From: Haloflavibacter putidus
GTDB taxonomy: Bacteria; Bacteroidota; Bacteroidia; Flavobacteriales; Flavobacteriaceae
DNA length: 64,000 nucleotides
Direction of reading: 5' to 3'
NCBI RefSeq assembly: GCF_006546625.1
Contig: NZ_VIAR01000008.1
Span: 1-64,000, forward strand
Part shown: in pieces, positions 6,780 to 15,406 of the stretch
How the letters are laid out: every line of letters starts with the position of its first letter
How positions within the stretch are numbered: position 1 is the first letter of the stretch
Notes under the pieces: generated by a model
Told to the model about the DNA's origin: nothing
The model's database searches: none
What the model saw: the letters and a program-made list of their open reading frames with translations, nothing else
Translations under genes and position numbers: made by a program

Positions 6780-9569
6780 ATGAATATTTTAAAAATGAAA
6801 AAAAGATTTTTTCTTTTAGCATTTTTACTTTGCTCAGTGGGTAATTTGCTTGCGCAACAAACTCAGGTTAAAGGTAAGGTAATTGATGCTACTACCAATG
6901 AAAATCTTCCGGATGTTGAAGTTTCTATAGAAAACTCGGCATTTAGCGTAAAAACCGCCGCAGACGGAAGTTTTAATTTTAATGCTTTTAATCTTCCTTT
7001 AGGAGAGCAAGTTATTGCTTTGCAGAAGGCCGGTTTTGTTCAAAAGCGTTTTCCTGTTACTATTAACGAAGGCGAGGTTTTAGATTTAGAAACCTTACCT
7101 TTAGAAGTAGACATTAACGAAGAAAATTATCAGATAGGCACAATTAGTCTTTCTGATAACGAGTTAGACAACGAAGAAAGCTCTGCAGATAACCTCTCTG
7201 GTTTATTGCAAGCTTCTAAAGACGTTTTCTTAAACGCTGCTGCTTATGATTTTAGCGCAACTTTCTTTAACCCGCGTGGATACGATTCTGAAAACGGAAA
7301 AGTATTAATTAACGGTATAGAAATGAACAAAATGTACAACGGTCGCCCACAATGGAGCAACTGGGGTGGTTTAAACGATGCCCAGCGTAACCAGGTTTTT
7401 TCTATGGGTTTATCTGCCAACGATTATAACTTTGGAGACTTGGCCGGTACAACCAATATAATAATGCGTGCTACCCAATACCAACAAGGCGGACGTGTTT
7501 CTTATGCTTCTTCCAACCGTAGTTACAGAGGTCGTGTTATGGCTTCGTACAATACCGGTATGATGGAAGGCGGCTGGGCATTTAGCTTTTTAGCGTCCAG
7601 ACGTTTTGGCGAAGAAGGTTACCGCGATGGTTCTTTATACGATGCAAACTCTTTCTTTGCATCTGTAGAAAAGAAACTGGGAGAAAACCACAGTTTAAAC
7701 CTTACCGCATTCTATACGCCCAACCGAAGAGGGAAAACTTCTGCCAATACGCAAGAGGTTTACGACCTAAAAGATACACAGTATAACTCTTATTGGGGTT
7801 ATCAAGATGGTGAGATTAGAAATTCGCGCGTACGTACTATAGAAGAGCCGGTTATTATGCTTAACCATTACTGGGATATTAACGATAAAACCCAATTAAA
7901 CACCAACGTTGGTTACCAATTTGGTGAGATTGGCAACAGTCGTTTAGGCTATGACAATGCGCCAAACCCAGATCCTTCTTACTACCAATCTTTACCAAGT
8001 TACCATTTAGCAAATCCGGAAGGACCTAATTATGCAAGTGCTTTCTTGGCAGAACGAGAATTTCGTCAAGACGGCCAAATAGATTGGTACAACCTTTACG
8101 AAACCAATGTTTTATATGGTGGTACATCGCGTTATTACTTATATGAAGATCGTAACGATGATAAACAGTTAATGGTTAATACCATTTTAACATCAGATAT
8201 TAACGATAATATCCGTGTAAACGGAACGCTTAGTTACCGTAACTTAAACTCACACAATTTTGCAAATATGTTAGACTTGTTGGGAGGTAACGGTTATTTA
8301 GATGTAGATACATATAACCAAGGAGACGACGCACAAAGTGATTTAAATAATCCTAACCGCGTAGTTGGCGAAGGTGACACTATGAAGTATAACTACGAGT
8401 TAGATGCATCAGAATATAATGCGTTTGCACAGGGACAATTCCGTTACAACAAAGTAGATTTTTACGTTGGTGCTAACGTAGGCAAAACTACTTACCAACG
8501 AAACGGTTTGTATAAAAACGGAAGCTATCCAGATAACTCTTTAGGCAAAAGTGAAGAATTAAACTTTACTACCTATGGTGCCAAAGTTGGTGCTACCTAC
8601 AAAATTACCGGAAGACATATGATAGATGTAAATGCGGCATATATGACAGATGCGCCAACTTTACGAAGCTCTTTCTCTAACTCGCGTCAAAATAATATGA
8701 CGGTAGATGGGTTAACCGAAGAGATTAGTCAAAATATAGATGCAAGTTATATTTACAGATCACCAACTATAAAAGGTAGGTTAACGGGGTATTATACTAA
8801 AATGCAAGATGCAACAGAAATTTCTTTCTTTTATGCCGATGGTATTTCTGGGGCAGGAAGAAACCAAACCACTGCTTTTGTGCAAGAAGTTTTAAGCGGA
8901 ATAGATAAACGTCATGTGGGTGCAGAATTGGGAATAGAAGCTCAAATAACTCCAACTATTAAGTTAAAAGGAGCTGCAGCGTATGGCCAGTATACCTATG
9001 ATAACAATCCTGACTTATACTTAACATCCGATGATTTTGAACTAGAGGAAGTAGGTCCCGACGGACAAAACGATTTAGGAAAATCGTATTTAAAAGATTA
9101 TAAAATTGCCGGTGGGCCGCAACAAGCTTACCAGATTGGCTTTGAATATCGTGATCCTGATTACTGGTGGTTTGGCGCAACTAGCAACTTTTTCTCTAAT
9201 GCGTATGTAGATGTTTCACCAATTACCCGCTCTCAGAACTTTTATTTAGATACAGATGGAATACCATTCGGCGATTATAATGAAGAAACCGCGCGCGAGT
9301 TGTTAAAACAAGAAGAATTTGACGACTACATGCTTGTAAATGTGGTGGGTGGTAAATCTTGGAAAGTAGGAGATTACTTTGTAGGTTTCTTTGCAACCAT
9401 CAATAACATTTTTGATGAAAAATATAAAACCGGTGGTTATGAGCAAGGTAGAAATGCCAACTATCAAAACTTGGTAGAAGACAATAGCCAAGATACCCGG
9501 GTTTTTGGACCTAAATACTGGTACGGTTATGGTACCACTTATTACTTAAACGTATACCTTAGATTTTAA
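6780..9569 (+). CDS. TonB-dependent receptor paired with a DUF5689 lipoprotein
   Basis: A 929-residue outer-membrane receptor. The signal peptide ends near LLAQQ (residue 26) and is followed by a carboxypeptidase-like regulatory domain (about 28-110), plug and barrel ending in YLRF. A second in-frame ATG at 6795 (MKKRFF) would give a shorter, more usual signal peptide. The box TAACTTTG at 6731-6738 matches the -7 element. The next gene starts 29 nt downstream and encodes a surface lipoprotein, which may act as a SusD-like partner. With the divergent EEP nuclease it forms a likely nucleic-acid or phosphate scavenging locus. Ligand is inferred. Confidence 0.88.
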   Translation: MNILKMKKRFFLLAFLLCSVGNLLAQQTQVKGKVIDATTNENLPDVEVSIENSAFSVKTAADGSFNFNAFNLPLGEQVIALQKAGFVQKRFPVTINEGEVLDLETLPLEVDINEENYQIGTISLSDNELDNEESSADNLSGLLQASKDVFLNAAAYDFSATFFNPRGYDSENGKVLINGIEMNKMYNGRPQWSNWGGLNDAQRNQVFSMGLSANDYNFGDLAGTTNIIMRATQYQQGGRVSYASSNRSYRGRVMASYNTGMMEGGWAFSFLASRRFGEEGYRDGSLYDANSFFASVEKKLGENHSLNLTAFYTPNRRGKTSANTQEVYDLKDTQYNSYWGYQDGEIRNSRVRTIEEPVIMLNHYWDINDKTQLNTNVGYQFGEIGNSRLGYDNAPNPDPSYYQSLPSYHLANPEGPNYASAFLAEREFRQDGQIDWYNLYETNVLYGGTSRYYLYEDRNDDKQLMVNTILTSDINDNIRVNGTLSYRNLNSHNFANMLDLLGGNGYLDVDTYNQGDDAQSDLNNPNRVVGEGDTMKYNYELDASEYNAFAQGQFRYNKVDFYVGANVGKTTYQRNGLYKNGSYPDNSLGKSEELNFTTYGAKVGATYKITGRHMIDVNAAYMTDAPTLRSSFSNSRQNNMTVDGLTEEISQNIDASYIYRSPTIKGRLTGYYTKMQDATEISFFYADGISGAGRNQTTAFVQEVLSGIDKRHVGAELGIEAQITPTIKLKGAAAYGQYTYDNNPDLYLTSDDFELEEVGPDGQNDLGKSYLKDYKIAGGPQQAYQIGFEYRDPDYWWFGATSNFFSNAYVDVSPITRSQNFYLDTDGIPFGDYNEETARELLKQEEFDDYMLVNVVGGKSWKVGDYFVGFFATINNIFDEKYKTGGYEQGRNANYQNLVEDNSQDTRVFGPKYWYGYGTTYYLNVYLRF

Positions 9570-9598
9570 TAAAATATAAATTAGAATAACACTTAATT

Positions 9599-10945
9599 AT
9601 GAAAACAGTAAAGAACCTTAAAATTTTAAGCATCCTTTTTTTAGGATTGTTTGCTACGTCTTGTGTGCAAGACGACGATTTCGATACGCCGCCAATCAAT
9701 TTTGATGAGCCAGATAAAGACGTGAATTTTACAATTCAGGCAGTAAAAGATTTGGCAGAAGATTCTCCGGTACCGGTAGAAATTGTTGCCGGCGAAGATT
9801 CTGACCTAGAATTGTATATAGAAGGTTACGTTATCTCTAACGATGAGCCGGGTAACTTTTATAAAACTTTAATTATTCAAGATGCTCCGGAAAACCCAAC
9901 AGCAGGAATTGCTATTTCTACAGAAGCGTCAGATTTGTATACACGTTTTGAGCCGGGAAGAAAAATTTACTTCCGCGTAGACGGTTTATATAGTGGCGAT
10001 TATGCAAACTTGCCAACCATTGGTACACAAGATGGTGACCAAGTTGGTAGAATAAGCGTTACAGAATTTGAAGATAGAATAGCGCGCTCTGGTACAAAAG
10101 AAGAATTGGTGCCTACTGTAATTAGTATTGACCAGATTGGTGACGAGTATTTGAACACCTTAGTTAAATTTGAAAATGTACAATTTGTAGAAAGTCTTAT
10201 TGGTGAATCTTACGGAAACACTAACGATACTTTTAACGTAAACCGTACTGTAGAGAACTGTGATGGCGAAACTGTTATTATGCGAAACAGCGGTTACTCT
10301 AATTTTAAAAATATGTTGTTACCAACCAAAAATGGCGAATTAACCGCTGTTATGAGTTTGTTTGGTAGTACTTACCAACTTACTATTAGAGGTCCCGAAG
10401 ATGTAAACTTTACGGAACCACGTTGTGGCGCTATCTTTAAGCAAAACTTTGAAGGAGACGATGTAAATCCTGGTACAGACATCCAGATAGAAGGGTGGAC
10501 AAACCTAAACGCAAATGGTGGTAGCAGAGTTTGGCAAACCAGAGAATTTAGTGGTAATAGTTATGCACAAACCAGTGCTTTTGGTTCTGGCGAAGATCCT
10601 TACGAAGCTTGGTTAATAACTCCTGCAGTAAGTCTTGCAGATCTTAGTGAAGCTACTTTTAACTTTACTTCTAACGACGGTTATTACAACGGCGATGCGT
10701 TGACTGTTTTGGTATCTTCAGATTTTAACGGAGATGTAGATGCTGCTACTTGGACAGACGTAACCGCTCAAGCAACTATTGCCAGCGGCGACGAAAACGG
10801 CTACGGAAGCTTTATCCCTTCAGGAGATATAGATATTTCTAGCTTTGTTGGTCAAGACGTTTATATTGCCTTTAAATATTTGGGCAGTGCAAACGGTGTA
10901 AGCACTACTTACCAAATAGATAACATTCGTGTGTTAGGCCAATAA
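9599..10945 (+). CDS. DUF5689 lipoprotein with choice-of-anchor J-like domain
   Basis: Surface or periplasmic lipoprotein of 448 residues. The lipobox FATSC puts the lipidated Cys at residue 22. The Asp-rich stretch VQDDDFD right after it resembles the lipoprotein export signal of Bacteroidota. Residues about 45-280 form the DUF5689 region (OB-fold-like: VISNDEPGNFYKTLIIQD, VEFENVQF-type strands). Residues about 285-448 form a jelly-roll, cleaved-adhesin-type domain (TPAVSLADLSEATFNF, TYQIDNIRVLG). It is co-transcribed with the upstream TonB receptor (gap 29 nt). It probably binds ligand for the receptor; family function is not established. Confidence 0.82.
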   Translation: MKTVKNLKILSILFLGLFATSCVQDDDFDTPPINFDEPDKDVNFTIQAVKDLAEDSPVPVEIVAGEDSDLELYIEGYVISNDEPGNFYKTLIIQDAPENPTAGIAISTEASDLYTRFEPGRKIYFRVDGLYSGDYANLPTIGTQDGDQVGRISVTEFEDRIARSGTKEELVPTVISIDQIGDEYLNTLVKFENVQFVESLIGESYGNTNDTFNVNRTVENCDGETVIMRNSGYSNFKNMLLPTKNGELTAVMSLFGSTYQLTIRGPEDVNFTEPRCGAIFKQNFEGDDVNPGTDIQIEGWTNLNANGGSRVWQTREFSGNSYAQTSAFGSGEDPYEAWLITPAVSLADLSEATFNFTSNDGYYNGDALTVLVSSDFNGDVDAATWTDVTAQATIASGDENGYGSFIPSGDIDISSFVGQDVYIAFKYLGSANGVSTTYQIDNIRVLGQ

Positions 10946-10975
10946 GAATTTTGTTTAGAAATAAACAATAATATA

Positions 10976-11003
10976 AAAACCCGCTTGTAAAAGGCGGGTT
11001 TTT
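10976..11003 (+). terminator. Intrinsic terminator
   Basis: CCCGC (10980-10984) pairs with GCGGG (10994-10998), extended by A/T pairs and ending in a T-run. It closes the TonB receptor/DUF5689 operon. Confidence 0.85.
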
Positions 11004-11186
11004 GTTTGCCGAAGGTTAGTAAAAGCCTTACAACTTTAGTTTGTTGAAAGAATAGAAAAGCTTTGTTCGTTTTTATTGAAAAAAATTTCTTAGAAAAAAT
11101 ACTTTTATTCAGATAGCTAAGAGACTTGTGTTGCTTGATATAAAATGTTTAAGTCAACTCGAGTTTGCAAATAGTTGTTTGCATAA
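11004..11186. other. Intergenic, no gene seen
   Basis: AT-rich spacer between converging transcripts. I see no ORF, RNA or clear promoter in it. Confidence 0.4.
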
Positions 11187-11220
11187 AAAAATCCTTCCTG
11201 AAGTTTCAAGAAGGATTTTT
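11187..11220 (-). terminator. Bidirectional terminator, 3' of ahcY
   Basis: AAAAATCCTTC (11187-11197) pairs with GAAGGATTTTT (11210-11220) over a 12-nt loop. Both ends are A/T tracts, so it can stop transcripts from either side. It lies 39 nt past the ahcY stop. Confidence 0.8.
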
Positions 11221-11240
11221 ATATTTGGAATAGTTTTTAA

Positions 11241-11254
11241 GCTTCCGCGGAAGC
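11241..11254. repeat. Perfect palindrome GCTTCCGCGGAAGC
   Basis: A 14-bp perfect palindrome right after the ahcY stop. A one-mismatch copy lies at 5515-5528, also in a minus-strand 3' region. It may be a small dispersed palindromic repeat of this genome. Confidence 0.6.
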
Positions 11255-11258
11255 AATA

Positions 11259-12575
11259 TTAGTAACGGTAATAATCGGGTTTAAACGGCCCTTTTACTTC
11301 CACACCAATATATTCTGCTTGGTCTTGATTTAACTCGGTTAATTCTACTCCAATTTTCTTTAAGTGTAATTTTGCAACCTTTTCATCTAAATGTTTAGGT
11401 AACATATACACTTCGTTTTTATAATTTTCAGAACGGTTCCATAATTCTATCTGTGCCAAAGTTTGGTTGGTAAACGAGTTACTCATTACAAAACTTGGGT
11501 GGCCGGTGGCACATCCTAAATTTACCAATCTACCTTCTGCCAATAAAATAATGTCGTTGCCGTTTACGGTATATTTATCTACCTGTGGCTTTATTTCGTC
11601 TTTGGTGTCGCCGTGGTTGTCGTTTAACCAAGCAACAGCAATTTCGTTATCAAAATGCCCTATGTTACAAACAATTGTTTTGTCTTTCATAGCTTCAAAA
11701 TGCTCGCCGCGTACAATATCTTTATTACCGGTTGTGGTAATTACAATATCTGCTTTTGGCAATACGGTTTCTAATTTCTTTACTTCAAAACCATCCATTG
11801 CAGCTTGTAGTGCACAAATAGGATCAATTTCTGTAACGGTAACTATAGAGCCGGCTCCTCTAAAAGAAGCTGCGGTACCTTTACCAACATCTCCGTAACC
11901 GCAAACTACAACACGTTTTCCTGCCAACATTACATCTGTGGCTCGCCTTATGGCATCTACAGCGCTTTCTCTACAGCCGTATTTATTATCAAATTTAGAT
12001 TTGGTAACAGAATCGTTTACGTTAATGGCGGGCATGGGCAAAGTGCCATTTTTCATACGTTCGTATAAACGGTGTACGCCGGTAGTTGTTTCTTCCGAAA
12101 GACCTTTAACGTCTTTTGCTAACTCCGGATAGTTATCTAAAACCATATTGGTTAAATCGCCACCATCGTCTAAAATCATATTAAGTGGTTGGCGGTCTTC
12201 GCCAAAAAACAAAGTTTGTTCTATACACCAATTAAACTCTTCTTCGGTCATTCCTTTCCAAGCATAAACAGGAATTCCTGCGGCTGCTATTGCTGCAGCT
12301 GCGTGATCTTGTGTAGAGAATATATTACAAGAACTCCAGGTTACATCTGCACCTAATTCTACCAAGGTTTCTATCAAAACAGCAGTTTGCACGGTCATAT
12401 GCAAACACCCGGCAATACGAGCACCTTTTAAAGGTTGTTCGTTTTTGTATTCTTTCCGTAAAGCCATTAAACCCGGCATCTCTGCCTGTGCTAATTCTAT
12501 TTCTTTTCGTCCCCAATCTGCAAGCGAAATATCTTTCACTTTATAGGCCACATAATTCTCAGTTTTCGTACTCAT
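11259..12575 (-). CDS. ahcY: Adenosylhomocysteinase (SAH hydrolase)
   Basis: Cytosolic NAD-dependent enzyme that splits S-adenosylhomocysteine into adenosine and homocysteine, relieving product inhibition of methyltransferases. The 438-residue length is normal for the family. Visible motifs are [28 protein letters not shown], the Rossmann GYGDVGKG for NAD binding, NIGHFDNEI, and the C-terminal PFKPDYYRY that reaches the neighbouring subunit. It is divergent from the phosphopantetheinyl transferase gene, whose first in-frame ATG touches this start codon. Confident. Confidence 0.97.
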   Translation of the reverse strand: MSTKTENYVAYKVKDISLADWGRKEIELAQAEMPGLMALRKEYKNEQPLKGARIAGCLHMTVQTAVLIETLVELGADVTWSSCNIFSTQDHAAAAIAAAGIPVYAWKGMTEEEFNWCIEQTLFFGEDRQPLNMILDDGGDLTNMVLDNYPELAKDVKGLSEETTTGVHRLYERMKNGTLPMPAINVNDSVTKSKFDNKYGCRESAVDAIRRATDVMLAGKRVVVCGYGDVGKGTAASFRGAGSIVTVTEIDPICALQAAMDGFEVKKLETVLPKADIVITTTGNKDIVRGEHFEAMKDKTIVCNIGHFDNEIAVAWLNDNHGDTKDEIKPQVDKYTVNGNDIILLAEGRLVNLGCATGHPSFVMSNSFTNQTLAQIELWNRSENYKNEVYMLPKHLDEKVAKLHLKKIGVELTELNQDQAEYIGVEVKGPFKPDYYRY

Positions 12576-12638
12576 ATGCTTATATTTGTTATATTCTACT
12601 TAAGTAAATGCAAAAATAAACATTATCTACCAAAACCT

Positions 12639-13271
12639 ATGGCTCTTTACAAAACAATAACAGTTGATAAAGACACTAAAGTCCTCATTTGGAAAATAGA
12701 AGAGACCTACGATTGGTTAGAAAAAGACATGCAACTTACCGAACATTGCCAAAATAGGGTAGGCAGCATGAAGTCAGAAATACATAAACGCGGCTTTATG
12801 AGTATCAGACATTTGCTGGCAGAAGCGGGTTATACCGATCATGATTTGTATTATGACGAAACCGGAAAACCGCATTTACGCGATAATAATTATATTTCTA
12901 TCACGCATTCTTTTGAGTTTAGCGGAATAATTATCAGTAAAAATCCTATAGGTATTGATATTGAAAAACAACGCAATAAAATCTTAAAAATAGCCCATAA
13001 ATTTACGCCTTTAGAAGAATATTATACGGTGGCCAATGAAGATGCTTTAATACGAAAACTTACCATAGTTTGGGGCGCTAAAGAATCTATTTATAAATTG
13101 GTAAACATACCCGGTTTGCTATTTTTGCACCATATTAATGTAAAAGATTTTGATTTTGAAGCTACCACAACCACGGCAAAAGTGCGTTGTCAAGCTACAA
13201 AAAAAGAATTCCGTTTGCATTTTTTAGAGTTCGAAGGTTTTACGTGTGTCTACGCGCTTCCTTTAGCTTAA
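12639..13271 (+). CDS. 4'-phosphopantetheinyl transferase superfamily protein
   Basis: Transfers phosphopantetheine from CoA to carrier proteins. Sfp/AcpS superfamily motifs are ISITHS, GIDIEKQR (Mg-binding Asp and Glu) and WGAKESIYKL (metal Glu and Lys). I place the start at ATG 12639 (MALYKTI, 210 residues). The earlier in-frame ATG at 12576 would add a 21-residue non-conserved tail lying in the divergent promoter region. It begins a plus-strand run; the next gene starts 16 nt later. Confidence 0.85.
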   Translation: MALYKTITVDKDTKVLIWKIEETYDWLEKDMQLTEHCQNRVGSMKSEIHKRGFMSIRHLLAEAGYTDHDLYYDETGKPHLRDNNYISITHSFEFSGIIISKNPIGIDIEKQRNKILKIAHKFTPLEEYYTVANEDALIRKLTIVWGAKESIYKLVNIPGLLFLHHINVKDFDFEATTTTAKVRCQATKKEFRLHFLEFEGFTCVYALPLA

Positions 13272-13287
13272 ACATTAATTTCTTAAT

Positions 13288-14046
13288 ATGGTAAAGCAAA
13301 ACAACTTTCTAAAAGATCTTAGGTTAAACCGAAATTTATTGGGCATTTTGGTAGATCCCGATAAGTTACCACTAGAAGATGTTGGTTTATTGCTACAAAA
13401 TTTACCCGAAAACACTACGCATTTATTGGTAGGTGGCAGTACGGTAGAAAACGATAAAACCCAACTTTTGGTAAAGGCCATAAAAGCTGCAAGCATGTTG
13501 CCGGTGATAATTTTTCCGGGAGATTATTCTCAAATTGCACCGCAGGCAGATGCCTTGTTGTTTTTATCTTTACTTTCTGGCAGAAACCCCGAATATTTAA
13601 TTGGTCAACAAATAAAAGCGGTAAAATATTTACAAAAAACCAAGCTGGAAGTAATTCCTACCGGATATATTTTGATAGATGGCGGCAAAACCACAGCGGT
13701 AGAAAAAGTAAGCCAAACCAAACCAATGCCACAAGAAAATTGTAAGGCAATTGTAGAAACTGCTTTGACTGCAGAATATCTAGGCAAAACCTTAATTTAT
13801 TTAGAAGCCGGTAGTGGAGCCAAAAATTGCGTAAACCCAACTATTGTTAAGGCTGTTGCCGAAGCGGTAAAAATTCCTGTAATAGTGGGTGGTGGTATAA
13901 AAACCCAAGAACAACTAGCGGCGGTTTATAAAGCCGGTGGAAAAATGGCCGTTATAGGAACGGCTTTCGAAAACGATTTAAAAACTGTAAAAAATAAAAA
14001 CAATGAAAATATCTGTAGAACTTACACTTACTCCCATCCAAGATGA
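13288..14046 (+). CDS. Geranylgeranylglyceryl/heptaprenylglyceryl phosphate synthase
   Basis: A PcrB/GGGPS family TIM-barrel prenyltransferase that joins a polyprenyl diphosphate to sn-glycerol-1-phosphate. Visible signatures are LLGILVDPDK near the start, HLLVGGST, IPTGYILIDGG, YLEAGSGAKNCV and the phosphate-binding VGGGIKTQEQ. The 252 residues are usual for Bacteroidota members. Its 3' end overlaps the next gene by 44 nt in another frame, indicating translational coupling. The physiological role of such ether lipids in Bacteroidota is unclear. Confidence 0.9.
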   Translation: MVKQNNFLKDLRLNRNLLGILVDPDKLPLEDVGLLLQNLPENTTHLLVGGSTVENDKTQLLVKAIKAASMLPVIIFPGDYSQIAPQADALLFLSLLSGRNPEYLIGQQIKAVKYLQKTKLEVIPTGYILIDGGKTTAVEKVSQTKPMPQENCKAIVETALTAEYLGKTLIYLEAGSGAKNCVNPTIVKAVAEAVKIPVIVGGGIKTQEQLAAVYKAGGKMAVIGTAFENDLKTVKNKNNENICRTYTYSHPR

Positions 14047-14263
14047 TTATGAGCCGGCTATAAAAACTTTTATAAAAAGGTTGCGGGCTTCTGGTTTAAA
14101 GGTAATCGAGAATCCGTTAAGTACACAAGTTTATGGAGACTACGATAGCGTAATGCAATTGCTTACCACAGAGGTAGAATCTGCCTTAGAATCTGTAGAA
14201 AGAGGCTTGATACATATAAAGATTGTAAAAACGGACAGAAGTAATTATGAACCAGGTTTTTGA
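14003..14263 (+). CDS. MTH1187/YkoF-type thiamine-binding protein
   Basis: An 86-residue ferredoxin-like protein of the DUF77/thiamine-binding family: MKISVELTLTPI, then GLKVIENPLSTQVYGDYDSVM and a C-terminal HIKIVK strand. Family members bind hydroxymethylpyrimidine or thiamine in related structures. It overlaps the upstream gene by 44 nt and the downstream PnuC-like transporter by 17 nt. That physical link suggests a shared vitamin-related task. No riboswitch is seen in front of this run. Confidence 0.78.
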   Translation: MKISVELTLTPIQDDYEPAIKTFIKRLRASGLKVIENPLSTQVYGDYDSVMQLLTTEVESALESVERGLIHIKIVKTDRSNYEPGF

Positions 14264-14879
14264 TTGGGTTTTTAGTCAGTATTACGAAGTTCCTACTCAC
14301 TTAATTGTTTTAGAACTCATAGCCGTTTTATTTGGTGTGTTGAGTGTTGTATACGCCAAAAAAGATAATATTTGGGTTTATCCAACAGGCATGATAAGCA
14401 CAATTATATTTGTTTATATTTTGGCGGTTTACGGCTTGCTGGGAGATATGCTTATAAACGCATATTATTTTGGTATGAGTATTTACGGTTGGTATTTGTG
14501 GACGCGAAAAGTAGATGCCAACCATTATACCCCAATAACTAGAACCACAAAAAAAGAGAAAAAACAATCTGTTTATATTTTCTTGGCCACCATAGCTAGT
14601 GTAGCACTTATTTATCAGGTTTTTGACAAGTGGGAAAGCTGGATTTCGTATACCGATATCTTGACCACTTCTATATTTTTTGTAGGAATGTGGCTTATGG
14701 CGAAGAAAAAATTAGAAAACTGGACGTATTGGATTATTGGCGATATAATCTCTATTCCGCTTTACTTTTTTAAAGGACTTGCTTTTAGCGCGATACTTTA
14801 TATCTTGCTCACCATTATTGCAATTTATGGTTATATTTCATGGAAAAAACGCTTGAACAAACTCCCGCAAACTGTTTAA
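14247..14879 (+). CDS. pnuC: PnuC family vitamin-precursor transporter
   Basis: Integral membrane carrier of 210 residues with about seven hydrophobic segments, matching the PnuC fold. Typical stretches are VYPTGMISTIIF, GDMLINAYYFGMSIYGWYLW and WTYWIIGDIISIPLYFFK. PnuC imports nicotinamide riboside and close relatives (PnuT) import thiamine. The downstream NadR-like kinase favours nicotinamide riboside, while the upstream thiamine-binding gene favours thiamine. Specificity is therefore open. It overlaps both neighbours (17 and 40 nt), so all three are probably co-translated. Confidence 0.85.
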   Translation: MNQVFDWVFSQYYEVPTHLIVLELIAVLFGVLSVVYAKKDNIWVYPTGMISTIIFVYILAVYGLLGDMLINAYYFGMSIYGWYLWTRKVDANHYTPITRTTKKEKKQSVYIFLATIASVALIYQVFDKWESWISYTDILTTSIFFVGMWLMAKKKLENWTYWIIGDIISIPLYFFKGLAFSAILYILLTIIAIYGYISWKKRLNKLPQTV

Positions 14880-15406
14880 AAATAGTGCTTTTTGGTCCGG
14901 AGTCTACCGGAAAAACAAGTCTGGCAAAACAACTGGCAGAATATTATAAAACCAATTGGGTGCCGGAGTTTGCCCGAGATTATTTACAGAAAAAATACGA
15001 CGATTCTGGTATTATCTGTGAGCCACACGATTTGGTTCCTATTGCAAAAGGACAAATAGCTACAGAAAACAAATTGGCCAAAACAGCCAATAAAGTTTTG
15101 TTTTGCGATACTAATGTTTTGCAAACTTATGGCTACGGTCAAGTATATTATCTTAATTTTGAAAACGAAATTTTAAAAAAAGCGATAGAAAGACATCATT
15201 ACGACTTGTATTTGCTAACCAATATAGACATTCCTTGGCAGGAAGACGATTTGCGCGATAAGCCGGACGAAAGAGAAGAAATGTATGCACATTTTAAAAA
15301 TGTTTTAAAGAAAAGACAACTTCCATTTATTTCCGTAAAGGGAAATAAAGAAGAACGTTTGCAACAAGCCGTAAATGCCATAAACAAATTAATGCCTAAT
15401 CAATGA
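14840..15406 (+). CDS. nadR: NadR-like AAA kinase (probable ribosylnicotinamide kinase)
   Basis: A 188-residue P-loop protein resembling the kinase domain of NadR alone. It has Walker A GPESTGKTS (about 20-28), VPEFARDYL, and FCDTNVLQTYGYGQ near the Walker B position. It would phosphorylate nicotinamide riboside brought in by the adjacent PnuC, trapping it in the cell. There is no nucleotidyltransferase or HTH domain, unlike enterobacterial NadR. It overlaps pnuC by 40 nt and the DUF4301 gene by 4 nt. Thiamine kinase activity cannot be excluded given the thiamine-binding neighbour. Confidence 0.8.
   Translation: MEKTLEQTPANCLKIVLFGPESTGKTSLAKQLAEYYKTNWVPEFARDYLQKKYDDSGIICEPHDLVPIAKGQIATENKLAKTANKVLFCDTNVLQTYGYGQVYYLNFENEILKKAIERHHYDLYLLTNIDIPWQEDDLRDKPDEREEMYAHFKNVLKKRQLPFISVKGNKEERLQQAVNAINKLMPNQ

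Noticed and set aside
12576-12638. N-terminal extension of the phosphopantetheinyl transferase from ATG 12576
   Set aside because: It lies in the divergent ahcY promoter region and adds residues ([11 protein letters not shown]) unlike the family start; MALYKTI at 12639 fits better.
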